DNA of 64,000 nt from Diplonema japonicum (GCA_964019335.1 OZ025667.1:480501-544500), one strand, 5' to 3'; positions 39,920 to 51,145 are shown, counted from the first letter of the stretch. The notes: generated by a model from the letters alone, not told the origin. Numbers and translations: made by a program.

Positions 39920-42900
39920 ATGAGGAGACGCAGCACGTGGAAGGGGCAGGACTTGCGGGGAAGGCAGAGCGTGGCTGCTTCAATCAGCAATGTGAAGAAA
40001 GAAGATGTGCAGAAGCTTTGCGCTGATGTGCTTCGGAATATGGACACCTCTGTGCTGGAGAAAGGGTCTGCGAGTTTTATAAAAACAGGTGTAGTTATAT
40101 GGAGCAAGAAACTGTATTATAAGATCCCTGTGGAAAAGCAGTGGTGTGAATGGTACTCACAGCTATTCACAAAGTTCCCTATTGCTAGATCGAAGGTCTC
40201 GTGGGCTTCAGAGACCAGTCTCTTCGCAAAGGAATATCAGAGAGCGGTCGCGGGTGTAATTGCCTCTCTCAGCACCTCTGCTACGGAGCTCGATTCGAAT
40301 CTTTGGCTGTGCAGGGGACTGTTGGTGCATGCAATCCCTCCAGAAGAAGTTCAATTTACTGAATATCAAGTGTCCTCGTTGCAATGCATAGGAGGATGCA
40401 TGGTGCCTTACCTCTACACCCCCCCGTACGTTATGAGTTCTTACAAAGGGACAACATACCTGGTGGTGCCACCGCTGCCTATCCCGCCCTACCAGACGTT
40501 AGTGGATATGAACAATGACGAAGGTGTAGCAGAGGTCCTGATGGGTGTTTCTGAGGTTTTGAATTTGCCTGTGGAATGGCTCCGGTCCTGCCTGGACATG
40601 CACTATGGGGGCGACGGTGCAGTTTGGTGCACGATAGCTTGCTTAACTGAGAAGGCGCCAAGTGCCTTACCTCCTCAATACCCTGTCGTAGATTGCAGCA
40701 GCATCGCCCCTTCCTTGTTGCTTCTCGAAGAGCTGTGCAGCGGGAGAGGACTGTACCATGTGTTGCAGGCTGCGAGAGTTGAGAACAATGATCTTTACAC
40801 GATCGACATCCCTACTAAGCACGGAGACTGCCCGCGATGCTGGTGCGATCATCCCCTGGGTGTCAAAGACGTTACCGCCCGATTCAGCAACGCAGTACTG
40901 CTGCTGCTGGACTACGACTCCGACATTACCGCCGTCATGCGGTCACAGTGTTTGCACCTCAAGTGTCAACACTTGGCGCTCTTGTGGGATGTGTTAGTGA
41001 TGTTGAGATTAAAAAAAGGAGGCACCAGCAACGCAAGTATACAAACGGCCTGCACAAAGCTCGCAACGGCGATCATGTATGAAGCTTGCGCGGCAGCACT
41101 GAGGGACCCTGACCTCAACGAAGAGGCTGTTGAGAACCTGTTAGACGCCTTGAAGGGAAAACATGGGCCTGCAAGGACGAAGGTGCTTGGCTTCATAGAA
41201 CAACTGCCTGTGACAGAAATGAAAACTCTGGAGGGCATGGCTGACAGCTTGCAAATATATATGCAGCTTTGCAAGGTGCATGGTCTTAAGATAAAGCGGG
41301 GTTGCTGTGACGGGTTCACTGTAGTCGTAGAGCAGCTAACCTTTCTCAATGCAGGCGTGGAATCGCCTTATCTGTCGACCCTGCAGACTTACCTCAGCTT
41401 GTTGGAAGATGGCAACGGTGCAAAAATCGATACATTCGTAAAGGAAGTGTTCCCCTTACTAGACTCAACACTTTTAAAGGACAGAATTTTGTGCATGGTA
41501 AAGAACCAGAGCGACATCTGGTACACAAACCGCCCGTCGGGGAAGCAGGCTTTAGCTCTACAGACGGTGTCGATACTCAGGATGTTACGCATCAAATTCA
41601 AGAGCCTCATCGACAGCTCCACTAGCCTCACGAGCACTTATGACAACAAAGTGGTGGCCATCAGAAGCTATTTGCAAGAGGCACATACTTGTTGGGAGCT
41701 TTCAGCAATCGACCCCTTCAGACTGCCTACCGACACGGTGTTCATCTTGTTCGGGCTCAGCTGCTGCTACGAGGGTGGGTCCAGGATCGAGCTTCTGTTG
41801 GAGTGCGCCAGCATCTTATCAAGACATCCCCGTCCTTCGAATCTCCTGAGCATCATCTACGAAGAGATCGCGAAGTGCCACACAGATGGCGCTGAACTGT
41901 GGTACAGCAGAAGCATCGAAACCATCAAACGAGAACCAGGGGACACAGTTTCAAAGTTGGCAGGTGCTCTCAACAACTTCGGGATGCTGTTCTACGTGAA
42001 ATCTGAACGGGAAGAGAAGCAAAGAGCACTTGCACTATTCACTGAGTCCTATGAGCTGTCTGTTACCGATTCCGACAAGTCCGTGGCACTCAACAACATG
42101 GCATCTGTGCATTATAAGCTAGGCGAGCTGAAGGAAGCAGAGGAGCTGTTTGAGAAATCAAAAACCCACGCAGGCGGGAGTGATACACACCTCTGCGACA
42201 AGCACATCCGTTTGTGCCAGAATAAAAGGCGCCTGCGTGCCGTGATCGTCATTCAGAACTCTTTCCGAGTTTGGGTGTCGCGGAAACAGTACAGGCGCCG
42301 TGCAGTGCTTGTCAGAGCTACGTGTGCAGGTTTGGGTGCTGCTGCAGCAGCCTTTGTTTCATATCCTGACCCTGCTGCTTCGAACATCGTTGTTTCTGTA
42401 CTTGTAATTTGCTGTGCTGCAACCCCGGTGCATTCACAGAGCACGAGTGACATTTCTGTAGTCGTATCTGGTGCGCTGCTCTGTGCTGTTGCAAGAGACC
42501 GCAAGATACTTCACCTGAACGCAACAAGCGCAGCTGTTGGATCTGCATTGGTGTATCTACTTCCACCGGCGATGAAACCCCCTCCCCCTCCCCCTCCCCT
42601 TTCCGTTGAGAACGCCGTGCAAGTAAGTGTCGCAAGTTGCTGTGCCTGTGTTGCCGTTGGTGTTTTGGAAGCCAACAAAACGACAATGCTCTCGGCAGCT
42701 CTTGTTGGCACTTTGCTAGCTGCACTGTCTGGCTGTGAAGCCATTGATGCAGGCAGACGTTCCACACTTAGCACTCATGACGCGGTGCTTCATGCAGCAA
42801 GTGTGTCTGGCGTGCTCTTGCTCAGAGTGGCGGAGCAAGATGTAAGACAGACCTCAAGTATAAATACAATGGCTGCTGCCACACTCAGCTTGGCTTCTGT

Positions 42901-45472
42901 TGCATTGACTGATCTCGAGACACAAAGACACAGTGGGATGGCATTGCTATCTGTGTCTATGGCTGTCAGTGCCGCTGTCGCAGCAGAGAAATTAGTTAGC
43001 TTGAGACATGCATCGTCTGCTGTTGCAGCTGTGCTTATGATGCTCATTGACGCACAAGGCACGGTCCAAAAGGACGAATGTAAGGGTGCCAGCTCACTCC
43101 TTGCCCTGGGTGCTGCAATAAGTAGCTACGCAGCGGGGGGCAACATAGTTAAGATGTCTGCCTCGATGGTGGTCGTGGTAGCGTCAGCAGTGCTTGCTGA
43201 GATCCAGGGTCAGACACGTCCATTAGGTCACGTTCCTGCACAGTCAAGTATTGCAGCGGTACTCGCCTTGTGTTGTGGACAAGCAAACCGTGCTTCGGAG
43301 ATCAGCAAAGCGGCAGTGCTCTCGGCCTTTGCTAGTACTTTGCTCGCTGCACTGTCTGGTTGTGAAGCCATAGATGTAAGACGCTCCGCGCTTGAAATTC
43401 ATGTTACAGCGCTTCACGCGGCAAGTGCGTCTGGCGTGTCCCTGTTCGGTGTGGTTGGGCGGGATGCAAGACAGGCTCTCAATATGAGCAGTTCTTCTGC
43501 AGTTAGTGTTGCAACGACAGCAGCCATACACGCCTTCGCTTGGCAAGTGGCACGTACCAACTTCACATGTGCCACAGCTGTAAGTAGCGTACTTTGTGCA
43601 GCTGCTTCAGCTTGTACGGCCCCTATTTCTGACATCATCGATGCCTCTGTTGCTTCTGTCCTAGCTATGTGCTGTACTGCAACGCACCAGTACATGCATT
43701 TTGCGAACAGCGCAGTTGTTGCCATGTCTGCAGCATTTCTCTGCGTAGTTGCAGAAGAGCGCAAACTGCTGTATTTAAACACAACAAGTGCAATCGTTGG
43801 GTCTGCATTAGTGTCTCTATTGCCAGCAGCTGTGGAGGTTGACGCAAAAAAACAATGCACTGTGCAAGCCATAATCACAAGCTGTGCCTGTGTTATGATC
43901 AGTGTTTTCGAAGTACACAAAGCTGCAGTCCTCTCGACACTCTCCAGCACCTTGCTCGTTTTAGCATGTGGCTCCGAGCTTGTTCAAGCACGTTGGGAGA
44001 GCGCAAAGTTAGCTGCGCTTCATGCAGCAAGTGTGTCTGGCGTGCTCTTGCTCGGAGTGGCGGAGCAAGATGTAAGACAAACCTCAAGTGTAAATACAAT
44101 GGCTGCTGCCACACTCAGCTTGGCTTCTGTTGCATTGACTGATCTCGAGACACAAAGACACAGTGGGGTGGCGTTGCTATCTGTGTCTGCGGCTGTCAGT
44201 GCCGCTGTCGCAGCAGAGAAATTAGTTAACCTTCGTACTGCCCTAGTATCTCCGGTTCTAGGTGCTGCAATTGCGGTACAGTTTGTGTGCTTCAGGAGAG
44301 CTTCCGTTGAAGCATCTACTACAGGTGCACTGTGCGTAGCTTACGCGGGCAATGCTGTTGTCCGCCAAATGGTTGTGGAGATGTCGGTTCGGAGCGTGTT
44401 GAGTGCATGCGCCGTGGGTGCTCTGCAGGGTGCTGCTCGAAAGCTAAATGTAAATACCATTGTCACATCTGCTCTCAGTACAACTATAGTCGCAGCTGTT
44501 GAACACGAAAGATGGGCTGCTACAATGGCTGCAGCGACACATGCCGCTCTGTACATCGGAGTCGCTAGTTACAAAGAAGTAGTTACCGCACGTATTTGTT
44601 GTGTCAGTGCTTTGTCTGTAGGTTGCGAGATAGCTGTGGCCCGCTACTGGTACCAGGCAACGCCTGTAGTGCTCGGTGCTGTGGTGGTTTTCGCGACCTA
44701 CAAGCAGAAGTTGGCCAAAGTAGAAACACTGAAGCGAAGGCTGAGAAGGAAAACTTTGAAAGCCGCTGTGACATCGGTGATAGGCATGATGCCACGTGGC
44801 TCAGGGCAGCACTGGTTTGCACCCGTGTCGCTTGACGTGAGTAGGTACGAGGTGAGCAGGTGCTGTATTGTGCAGGGGGACAGCCAGATGCAAGAGGAAG
44901 ATCTGCTTAAAAGAATATCCGGCGTGTTTCAAAGAGAGAATCAACGGAAAACCGCTCTGGCGAAGCTGTTGATTTACGAAACGGGGGCGAAGAGGGCTGC
45001 GCTTGGGGCAAGCTGTGTCGTTGTGATGTGCGCCCAAAACGTTTTCATTAAACGCAAATTCAGCAGGCAGCACAGCATGCTGTCCACTGTGCCCACGTGG
45101 TGTGTGCAATATGCAAATTTCAGTCTGATCCCCACACCTTCACCGCCTCCTCAAGAGGAGATTCCTTTGGATCACATACCAGAGCCACCTGTAGATCATA
45201 AACCAGAGCAACCTGCCTATATGCGTACATCCGTTCTGACTCCCCAACCTCCCCCGCCTACCCCATGTCCAGAGCAAAATGTGGTTAAGCTGCCCGACAT
45301 AAGCTCACGACAGCAAACAAACTGGAGCGCCATCTACGACTGCTCCCTGAGGCTCGATAGGCACCTCCGTGACATGCACCCCACAACACAAGCGGAACGC
45401 ATGCTGCTCGTCTCCCGCAAGCGAGACAACACCTTCCTCATGGAAGCATGTGAGCAAATTTGTAACACATGA
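39920..45472 (+). CDS. Giant TPR / IQ / hydrophobic-array protein, unknown function
   Basis: An 1850-residue single-exon protein. The ATG at 39920 (GAGATAAATATG) is chosen, since the in-frame ATG at 39833 lies inside the preceding gene. Residues 1-600 are globular without a recognised domain. About 655-750 form TPR-like helices (ALNNFGMLFYVKSEREEK, VALNNMASVHYKLGELKEAEELF). An IQ motif follows near 773 (VIVIQNSFRVWVSRKQYRRR). Residues about 797-1593 are an extraordinary array of Ala/Val/Ser-rich hydrophobic helices, enough for 20 or more membrane spans, built from repeated blocks. A basic segment (RRLRRKTLK) and a Pro-rich tail (about 1737-1800) end the protein. The array may be membrane-embedded or a tight helical solenoid; sequence cannot decide. 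Confidence 0.85.
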   Translation: MRRRSTWKGQDLRGRQSVAASISNVKKEDVQKLCADVLRNMDTSVLEKGSASFIKTGVVIWSKKLYYKIPVEKQWCEWYSQLFTKFPIARSKVSWASETSLFAKEYQRAVAGVIASLSTSATELDSNLWLCRGLLVHAIPPEEVQFTEYQVSSLQCIGGCMVPYLYTPPYVMSSYKGTTYLVVPPLPIPPYQTLVDMNNDEGVAEVLMGVSEVLNLPVEWLRSCLDMHYGGDGAVWCTIACLTEKAPSALPPQYPVVDCSSIAPSLLLLEELCSGRGLYHVLQAARVENNDLYTIDIPTKHGDCPRCWCDHPLGVKDVTARFSNAVLLLLDYDSDITAVMRSQCLHLKCQHLALLWDVLVMLRLKKGGTSNASIQTACTKLATAIMYEACAAALRDPDLNEEAVENLLDALKGKHGPARTKVLGFIEQLPVTEMKTLEGMADSLQIYMQLCKVHGLKIKRGCCDGFTVVVEQLTFLNAGVESPYLSTLQTYLSLLEDGNGAKIDTFVKEVFPLLDSTLLKDRILCMVKNQSDIWYTNRPSGKQALALQTVSILRMLRIKFKSLIDSSTSLTSTYDNKVVAIRSYLQEAHTCWELSAIDPFRLPTDTVFILFGLSCCYEGGSRIELLLECASILSRHPRPSNLLSIIYEEIAKCHTDGAELWYSRSIETIKREPGDTVSKLAGALNNFGMLFYVKSEREEKQRALALFTESYELSVTDSDKSVALNNMASVHYKLGELKEAEELFEKSKTHAGGSDTHLCDKHIRLCQNKRRLRAVIVIQNSFRVWVSRKQYRRRAVLVRATCAGLGAAAAAFVSYPDPAASNIVVSVLVICCAATPVHSQSTSDISVVVSGALLCAVARDRKILHLNATSAAVGSALVYLLPPAMKPPPPPPPLSVENAVQVSVASCCACVAVGVLEANKTTMLSAALVGTLLAALSGCEAIDAGRRSTLSTHDAVLHAASVSGVLLLRVAEQDVRQTSSINTMAAATLSLASVALTDLETQRHSGMALLSVSMAVSAAVAAEKLVSLRHASSAVAAVLMMLIDAQGTVQKDECKGASSLLALGAAISSYAAGGNIVKMSASMVVVVASAVLAEIQGQTRPLGHVPAQSSIAAVLALCCGQANRASEISKAAVLSAFASTLLAALSGCEAIDVRRSALEIHVTALHAASASGVSLFGVVGRDARQALNMSSSSAVSVATTAAIHAFAWQVARTNFTCATAVSSVLCAAASACTAPISDIIDASVASVLAMCCTATHQYMHFANSAVVAMSAAFLCVVAEERKLLYLNTTSAIVGSALVSLLPAAVEVDAKKQCTVQAIITSCACVMISVFEVHKAAVLSTLSSTLLVLACGSELVQARWESAKLAALHAASVSGVLLLGVAEQDVRQTSSVNTMAAATLSLASVALTDLETQRHSGVALLSVSAAVSAAVAAEKLVNLRTALVSPVLGAAIAVQFVCFRRASVEASTTGALCVAYAGNAVVRQMVVEMSVRSVLSACAVGALQGAARKLNVNTIVTSALSTTIVAAVEHERWAATMAAATHAALYIGVASYKEVVTARICCVSALSVGCEIAVARYWYQATPVVLGAVVVFATYKQKLAKVETLKRRLRRKTLKAAVTSVIGMMPRGSGQHWFAPVSLDVSRYEVSRCCIVQGDSQMQEEDLLKRISGVFQRENQRKTALAKLLIYETGAKRAALGASCVVVMCAQNVFIKRKFSRQHSMLSTVPTWCVQYANFSLIPTPSPPPQEEIPLDHIPEPPVDHKPEQPAYMRTSVLTPQPPPPTPCPEQNVVKLPDISSRQQTNWSAIYDCSLRLDRHLRDMHPTTQAERMLLVSRKRDNTFLMEACEQICNT
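42787..42998 (+). repeat. Internal direct repeat, copy A
   Basis: This 212-base coding segment recurs at 44017-44228 with about seven mismatches by eye, offset 1230 bases (410 codons). It encodes the block beginning HAASVSGVLLLRVAEQDVRQ. The near identity against a strongly diverged background points to recent duplication or conversion. Confidence 0.92.
44017..44228 (+). repeat. Internal direct repeat, copy B
   Basis: Partner of the segment at 42787-42998, encoding HAASVSGVLLLGVAEQDVRQ and following residues. Most differences are A/G transitions. Confidence 0.92.
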
Positions 45473-45599
45473 CCACGCACATCGTAGAGGGGTGCTTTCC
45501 AGTACCGCTCGTCTTCTTAATACTCGGAGCTGGTACGACTGGCATCTTTAGAGCAGAGTTTTTTTTTATAGTTTATCACCATATAGGTAGGCAGCCAAG

Positions 45600-47918
45600 A
45601 TGAGCGACAGTGAAGAAGACACATCGCGAGACTTTGAGGGGGCGAGCAATGCGAAGCTGGGCAACTTGTTTGCCTCAGACAGGCAAAAGGCCTCTGGAAG
45701 TAGTACATTTAAATGGGAGCCACCAAAGAAGAAGAAAGAACTCAGGGAAGACAAGCCAGGGTCCCCCGACCCGTCCGTCAATGCGGGAGAGGACCTAGTT
45801 CTGGAGAACATAATGGTGCAACTGTTTCAGAACGAGCAGCAAGTAGGCACTGCTATGTGCTACCTCAGGTCCAAGCCCCAGGCAAGTGGGCCGCCACAGG
45901 TCTCGCTCCTCTTTGTGGACAGGACAAAGCGGAAGCTTCTGGAAACGGTTCTTACCTCCAGCACGTACTGGATACAAACGCCTTACGACGGGCAGCAGCA
46001 GTACGTGTCTATGCAGGACGCGACAGGCGCAATGTGGACCATCCAGTTCAGGAAGGTGGATGAGGCGACACGGTTCACACAAACTATTTACACCGTTCAG
46101 CACTCGCTGTCAGTGCTGGAGGGCACCTTGAGGACGACCTTCGAGCTTCTCGGGGGTTCTGGTGATGTGATGGAAGAAGGCGACCTGCTGGGAATCAAAT
46201 ATAAGTACTTCAAAGCTTCACCTTACGAGAAGTGCCCGTGTCTCATGAAGGTCGACGTGCCGTTCGAAGAGGTGAAAGAAGGGGACACCAAGAAGGTCCG
46301 GCTGGGGGATGGGAAAATCATGGCGGGTGTTGCTGACTGTCTACGCGAGATGAACAAGGGCCACAGGAGGTTTCTTGTGTTGCCACCAACAAAAACAGCG
46401 AACGGCAGCGGTATGAGGCCTGATAGTGTTGGTGCACACGATACTGTGTGCTGCTTCTTAGAGATAGCAAAGGTGAAGAAGGCTACACCTGCTGAGGAAC
46501 CGTCCAGCGCGCTCGTTATAGTGGAGCAGCCAGAGCCTGTACCCGTGGCTCCTTATGTTGAACCTGTGGCCGTATCCCCTGCCCCTGAACCAACCCCTCA
46601 GGCAGCTGTCCAGCCAACTCCTGCACCTACACAACCCGCAGCCGCACCTCCCGCAGCCGCACCTCCTGCAGCACCCGTGGACACAAACACTCTGCTTACT
46701 ACACTGCTGGTGAATCAACTTCAAGGGAACCAGCCCAAACCAGAGGTTACATCTGAAGCCACTGACGTCGCGAGAGGCATCGACAGGCTCATGGTGCAGA
46801 TGGGACAGCTGTATCAGAAGCTGGACCACATCGACATCACCAGGAAGCTGGAAGAGAACAACGAAAAGGTGGAGGGTATATTCCGCCGTGTTGTTGGGAA
46901 GGCCCCCTCGGCGGGCTACGACCCGCTGAAGCAAGGCATCGACAGGGACGCCGACATGTCGACGGTGTTGGCTGAGCTGGAGAAGAGAGACAAGAAAATC
47001 GAAGAGTTGACAGAAAGCTACCACAACGCACTCGCGACGATATCGAACACCAAGGAAGAGACGGGTTATTTGAAGAACGATTTGCAAATCGAGAGGGACA
47101 CAGCGATAGAACGGTTGAAGGAAGCAAACGAGCGCCACAGACTGGCGATGGTGGACAACGATGTGAAGGCACGACAAGAGAAAGACTATGCCACAGAGAG
47201 GGCAAGGAAAGAAGGCAAGGAAGAGGGATACAAACTGGGCATGGCAGAGGGGGAGAGAGAAGCGTTTTTAAAACAGGTAGTGTACCCGGTACTCCGTTTA
47301 AACAAGTAAATATACAGGCTGGTGGCGATCAAGACGAGGTGTTCAAGCAACTGGAGACATCGAGAGAAGAGAATGTGCAGATGCAACAGGAACTCTTGAA
47401 TATGCAAAAGAAGTTAGGGGTATGCTACGAGTGATGAGTAAACACATTTACAGGATGAACGAAAGCAGCACGATCAGCAGGTAGAGCTGCTGAACCAACT
47501 GATCAGCAAGTACGAAGAAAGAGAAGAGAAGGAGAAGAACATGACTGCGACAGGCACTGGCAACGGCGGGCTGCCTAAAGATGAGGTGCTTCTGGTGGTG
47601 ACGAAGTCCCTTAAGAAGATCATGAATAATGTGTACTTCAGGTTCGAAGAAGTACTGAAGGAGAATGAGATAGGCCACTTGGACACAACACTCGTGAAAG
47701 TGGTAAAGTCCAGCACAAAGGAAGCCATTGCTCAGATTAAGACAGACCTCGATGGCATGCAGCCCCCACAGGCCCCTGCACAAGAGGCCCGTGGATTTGA
47801 CACTGCCTTCTCTGAAGGCTTTCCTCCCATGCCCGCGGGCCTCCCTGACTTCTCTTCTTCTCTCCCTCCTCCTCCTCCTCCCTCTGGAGACATGCCGCCC
47901 CCTCCCCCTCCGCAGTAA
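45600..47918 (+). CDS. FKBP15-like protein: WH1-like, FKBP and coiled-coil domains, three exons
   Basis: Introns 47277-47317 and 47420-47453 each restore frame, giving 747 residues. An N-terminal WH1/EVH1-like domain (about 62-170, from NIMVQLFQNEQQVGTAMCYL) is followed by an FKBP-type domain (about 178-298: LLGIKYKYF, VDVPFEEVKEGDTKKVRLGDGK, GMRPDSVGAHDTVCCFLEIAKV), Pro/Ala-rich linker, long coiled coil (about 370-690) and a Pro-rich end (LPPPPPPSGDMPPPPPPQ). This order matches animal FKBP15 (WAFL), linked to endosome-actin-microtubule traffic. Key hydrophobic FKBP pocket residues are only partly kept, so prolyl isomerase activity is doubtful. Without splicing, the frame would stop at 47309 and lose the rest of the coiled coil. 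Confidence 0.85.
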
Positions 47919-48576
47919 TAGCTGTTTCTCGTGTGGTTTGGTTTTTTTTTTTTTCTCGTTTCTTTTTTTTGTTTTTTTTTGTTTTTGTTCTTACGCCCCT
48001 TTTTCTTTGCCCCTTTTCTTTTTGCATCGACAGGAAAAAGTGTTTTGCCCCCGTCCTCCTCCTCGTCCTATTATTTCTCCTTTATTTTGCCTTTTCCCCT
48101 TCTTCAGCACTGTAACTGCGTATTGTGACCTTCCCGCCTTCAGGGCACCGCACCGACGTTTTATCCCTCACCACCCCTAAACTCCGAGAGAAAAAAAATG
48201 AATGAGGGAGGGGAAAAAAAAAGAAAATTGAAAAAAAACTTCCCCTACTCTCCTGCTTCGCACTTTGGGGAATTGAATGTTTAGTTCTTGTTGTGGTCCC
48301 ATCCTCTCGAATACACTTCTCGAAGAAAAAAAAAAAAAAAAAGAAAACAAATCTTCTTTCCTGTTTTTGCGAAAACAAAACGAGAAAAAAAAAATCTCTT
48401 TCCACGAATCCCTTAGCCTTAGTGCCCGTTCTTTTATTTATGTTCCTTCTTTTTTTTAAAAAAAAACATATTTTTTGCAAAACACATGCCCTCCAATGCC
48501 ATACCACAACAGGTGTACACTTTGTGCTTTGATACACGCCCACACCACCCCGCGTGCCCCTGACCCATTACCCCTC
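47919..48576. other. Gene-free spacer
   Basis: Pyrimidine-rich DNA, especially 47940-48110, followed by A-rich stretches (48188-48240, 48325-48345). The zone 48490-48576 is C-rich and holds acceptor candidates such as ACCACAACAG. No gene supported. Confidence 0.55.
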
Positions 48577-50167
48577 ATGAGCCGCCAAAGCCACCAGAGC
48601 ATTGTGGATTCCATCAAGGAACGCCAGAGAGACGACCCGCAGTTCAAGAAAGCATGGAACACCTATTGCGATGTATGACGAGGGGAACAAAAAAAAAACA
48701 AAACAAAAACAGGATTATTCGGATGGAACACGTGACCCGTCTAGGCATGAATTAGGATTCTTGAAAGCAGCTATGCGAGAGCTGGGTATCCAATCCGGCG
48801 GCGGGGGACGCAAGGGAGGCAGAGGAGGTAGTAGGTGGGAAGAGAGCGATGAAGGCGGCAGGGGACGCAGGAAGGGCGGGGGCCGCAAGGGTGGCAGTAA
48901 CAGCAATGGTGACCTGGTGGCGACGATAAGAAAATACCAAAAAGAAGGCGACTGGCAAAAGGAGTGGTGCACGTACTGCGACGAGCATGGTGAGGGTACG
49001 TACGACCCCTCGCTGCACGCCGCTTCCTTTCTGCAGGCGGCCATCGACGACCTGGGCGCACCTTCTTCTGCCGTGGATTCCATCCAGACGGATGACCAAC
49101 GGCGGTATGCCTCAATGGTGAAGGACAACCAGAGAGACTCTGCCTGGCACACAAGGTGGGCCGACTACTGCCACGAGCACGGCGAAGGGACACGGGACCC
49201 TTCGCGCCACACAGCTGCCTTCCTTCGGGGGGCACTCGCCGCGCTGCAGGGCGACAACACAACAGACACAAAGCACTACGAACTGGTGCAGCGTGTGAAG
49301 GAATACCAGAAGAGCAACCCCGCATGGAACGCGCACTGGTCGAGGTATGCAACCGCAACACAACAACACCACCACAGGCACTGCGAGAAGTACTCCGACG
49401 GCACACGCGATCCTTCTTACCACGAGATGTCCTTCTTGGAGAACGCTCTGAACACCCTTGACACCTGTCTGGACAAGGAGAGCGAGCACACCGAGGTTGT
49501 TAACACAATAAAAACCATGCAGCGTGAGAACACCACATGGCGCACCCGCTGGGCTGACTACTGTGCAGAGTACGGCGACGGGACGAGGGACCCTGCCTTC
49601 CACGATCTGGCGTTCTTGAAGCGTGCTCTGCGCGACTTGGGTCCGGAGGACGAGGAGCACAGGATGGGGTTGAGGAGCAGCGACAAGAGCCATACGACCC
49701 TGGTAGAAGAGGTGAAGGAAATGCAGAGAAGCGACATCAGAATGCAACAGAGGTGGGTTGAGTACTGCGAGAACTGGAGCGACGGGACGCTAAACCCTGC
49801 ACAGCACGACGCAGGGTTTCTGAGGAAGGCATTAGGGGAGATCTCGAAATCGAGGAGGCCGGACTCGCAGAGGCAGCAGGAGATACAACTGTTATGCGAG
49901 GCAAGGAGGACCGCACAGAGGTCGCGTGCCTTCGAGCGTGCTGACCAGCTCCGGACAATGCTGTGGTCCATGGGCGTCGAGATCAACGACAAGAAAAAAA
50001 TATGGAGATCTGACGATGGGCTCACAGGCTCGTTCAGCGAGGAATCCCACACCACGGCAGAAGCTCACCCCCACACTCACACCCACACTCATGCATCACA
50101 TGGGTACCAAGACTGGGAGCCCCGGCCAAGACGTGGGGGATACAGGGGCGGTAAAGGGGGCAAGTAG
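48577..50167 (+). CDS. Six-fold WxxYC/DGTRDPS repeat protein with RGG segments, three exons
   Basis: Introns 48673-48712 and 49345-49377 give 505 residues. Six copies of a roughly 50-residue module occur, each with W-x3-W-x2-YC-x2-(H/Y)-(G/S)-(D/E)-GT-x-(D/N)-P-x2-H-x3-FL-x3-L (e.g. WADYCHEHGEGTRDPSRH). The first intron interrupts module 1 and the second module 4; splicing restores each. Gly/Arg/Lys-rich stretches lie between modules 1 and 2 and at the C terminus (RRGGYRGGKGGK), suggesting RNA binding. After module 6, ARRTAQRSRAFERADQLRTM...GVEINDKKKIW resembles the C-terminal anticodon-side tail of cysteinyl-tRNA synthetases. I recognise no named domain for the repeat. Confidence 0.85.
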
Positions 50168-51145
50168 TAAGGCAGCCATTACACAACTCTCTGTTACATA
50201 AAAGAAAAAAAAGGAAGGGGGGGAAAAAAATATTTGGGGTAAGACGGGGTTTTGGTGTGGGGGTTATAACCACTTCGGGGGAGGGGGGGGCGAGTTTTTT
50301 GTTTTAACAATATTATTGTCGAGACTAAAAACTAGTTGATGGCAGCGTAATGAGCTATTTTATTAGGTAAAATTCCGCTCGTGCGCACAAACAAATGGAG
50401 CGCCAAACTAGTTTTTTTTTTCTTCAGGAACGTTTTTTTTTTTTTTTTTTTTTTCTTTTTTTTTTTAGCGTCGTCGTTTGCGCGATTACTTAAGGGGATG
50501 TGGAAGGAGGGGAAGAATAGAAAAAAAAAGAAGAAAAAAAAGAAGGCTTAAACACGTAAGTAACAAACGGCGCCACCCGAATTTTAGAAAAGAAAAAAAA
50601 AAGTGTATTTACTCGACAACAATAAAGAAAAGTATCCCCCTTTCTAGTGGCATTCACAGCCATGCCATTCAAGACACACAGAGGTTCGGCCCTTGCAAGG
50701 TTTTACAACGACATAAGAAAATAGAAAGAGGAAAACGCAGCAACTTTCCCCCCTTCCCCCCCTCTTCGTTTCTTTTTTTTTTATTTCTAAGTCCTTTTTT
50801 TAAAAAAAATTCTGATTTCTTGTCCCTTCTTCCCATTTTTTTTACCCTCCCTTTTTTTTTGCTGTTGGTGTTGTTGTTGTTGTTTTGCCTGAGGGAAAGA
50901 GGAGAAAATAATTTTAAAAAAATTTTAAAAAAAAACGGGATACAAAAAAAAAAAAAAAAAAAAAGAGGGGGATAAATATTTTTTTCTTTCTTTTCTTTTT
51001 TTTTTTTTTTTACTTGGAAAGAAAACAAAAAAGGGGGGGGAAACAAAAAAAAAAGTCTTGTATTAATTTACTCCCCCTTCCCCCCTCTTTTTTTTAAACC
51101 CCCCTTGAAAAAAGTTTTTATTGCCCAACCACCGTCTATCAGTCA
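50168..51145. other. Gene-free homopolymer-rich spacer
   Basis: Contains G-rich (50216-50300), T-rich (50430-50466) and A-rich (50944-50964) runs. The open frame at 50478-50975 encodes mostly Lys, Phe and Leu runs and is rejected. A CCGTCTATCAG acceptor sits four bases before the next ATG. Confidence 0.55.

Noticed and set aside
48592-49850. Six-fold repeat considered as a pumilio or zinc-finger array
   Set aside because: The one Cys per module and the spacing do not fit zinc binding, and the GT-x-DP core does not match pumilio helices.
50478-50975. 165-codon open frame in a spacer
   Set aside because: It is made of homopolymer-coded Lys, Phe and Leu runs, with no acceptor or similarity.
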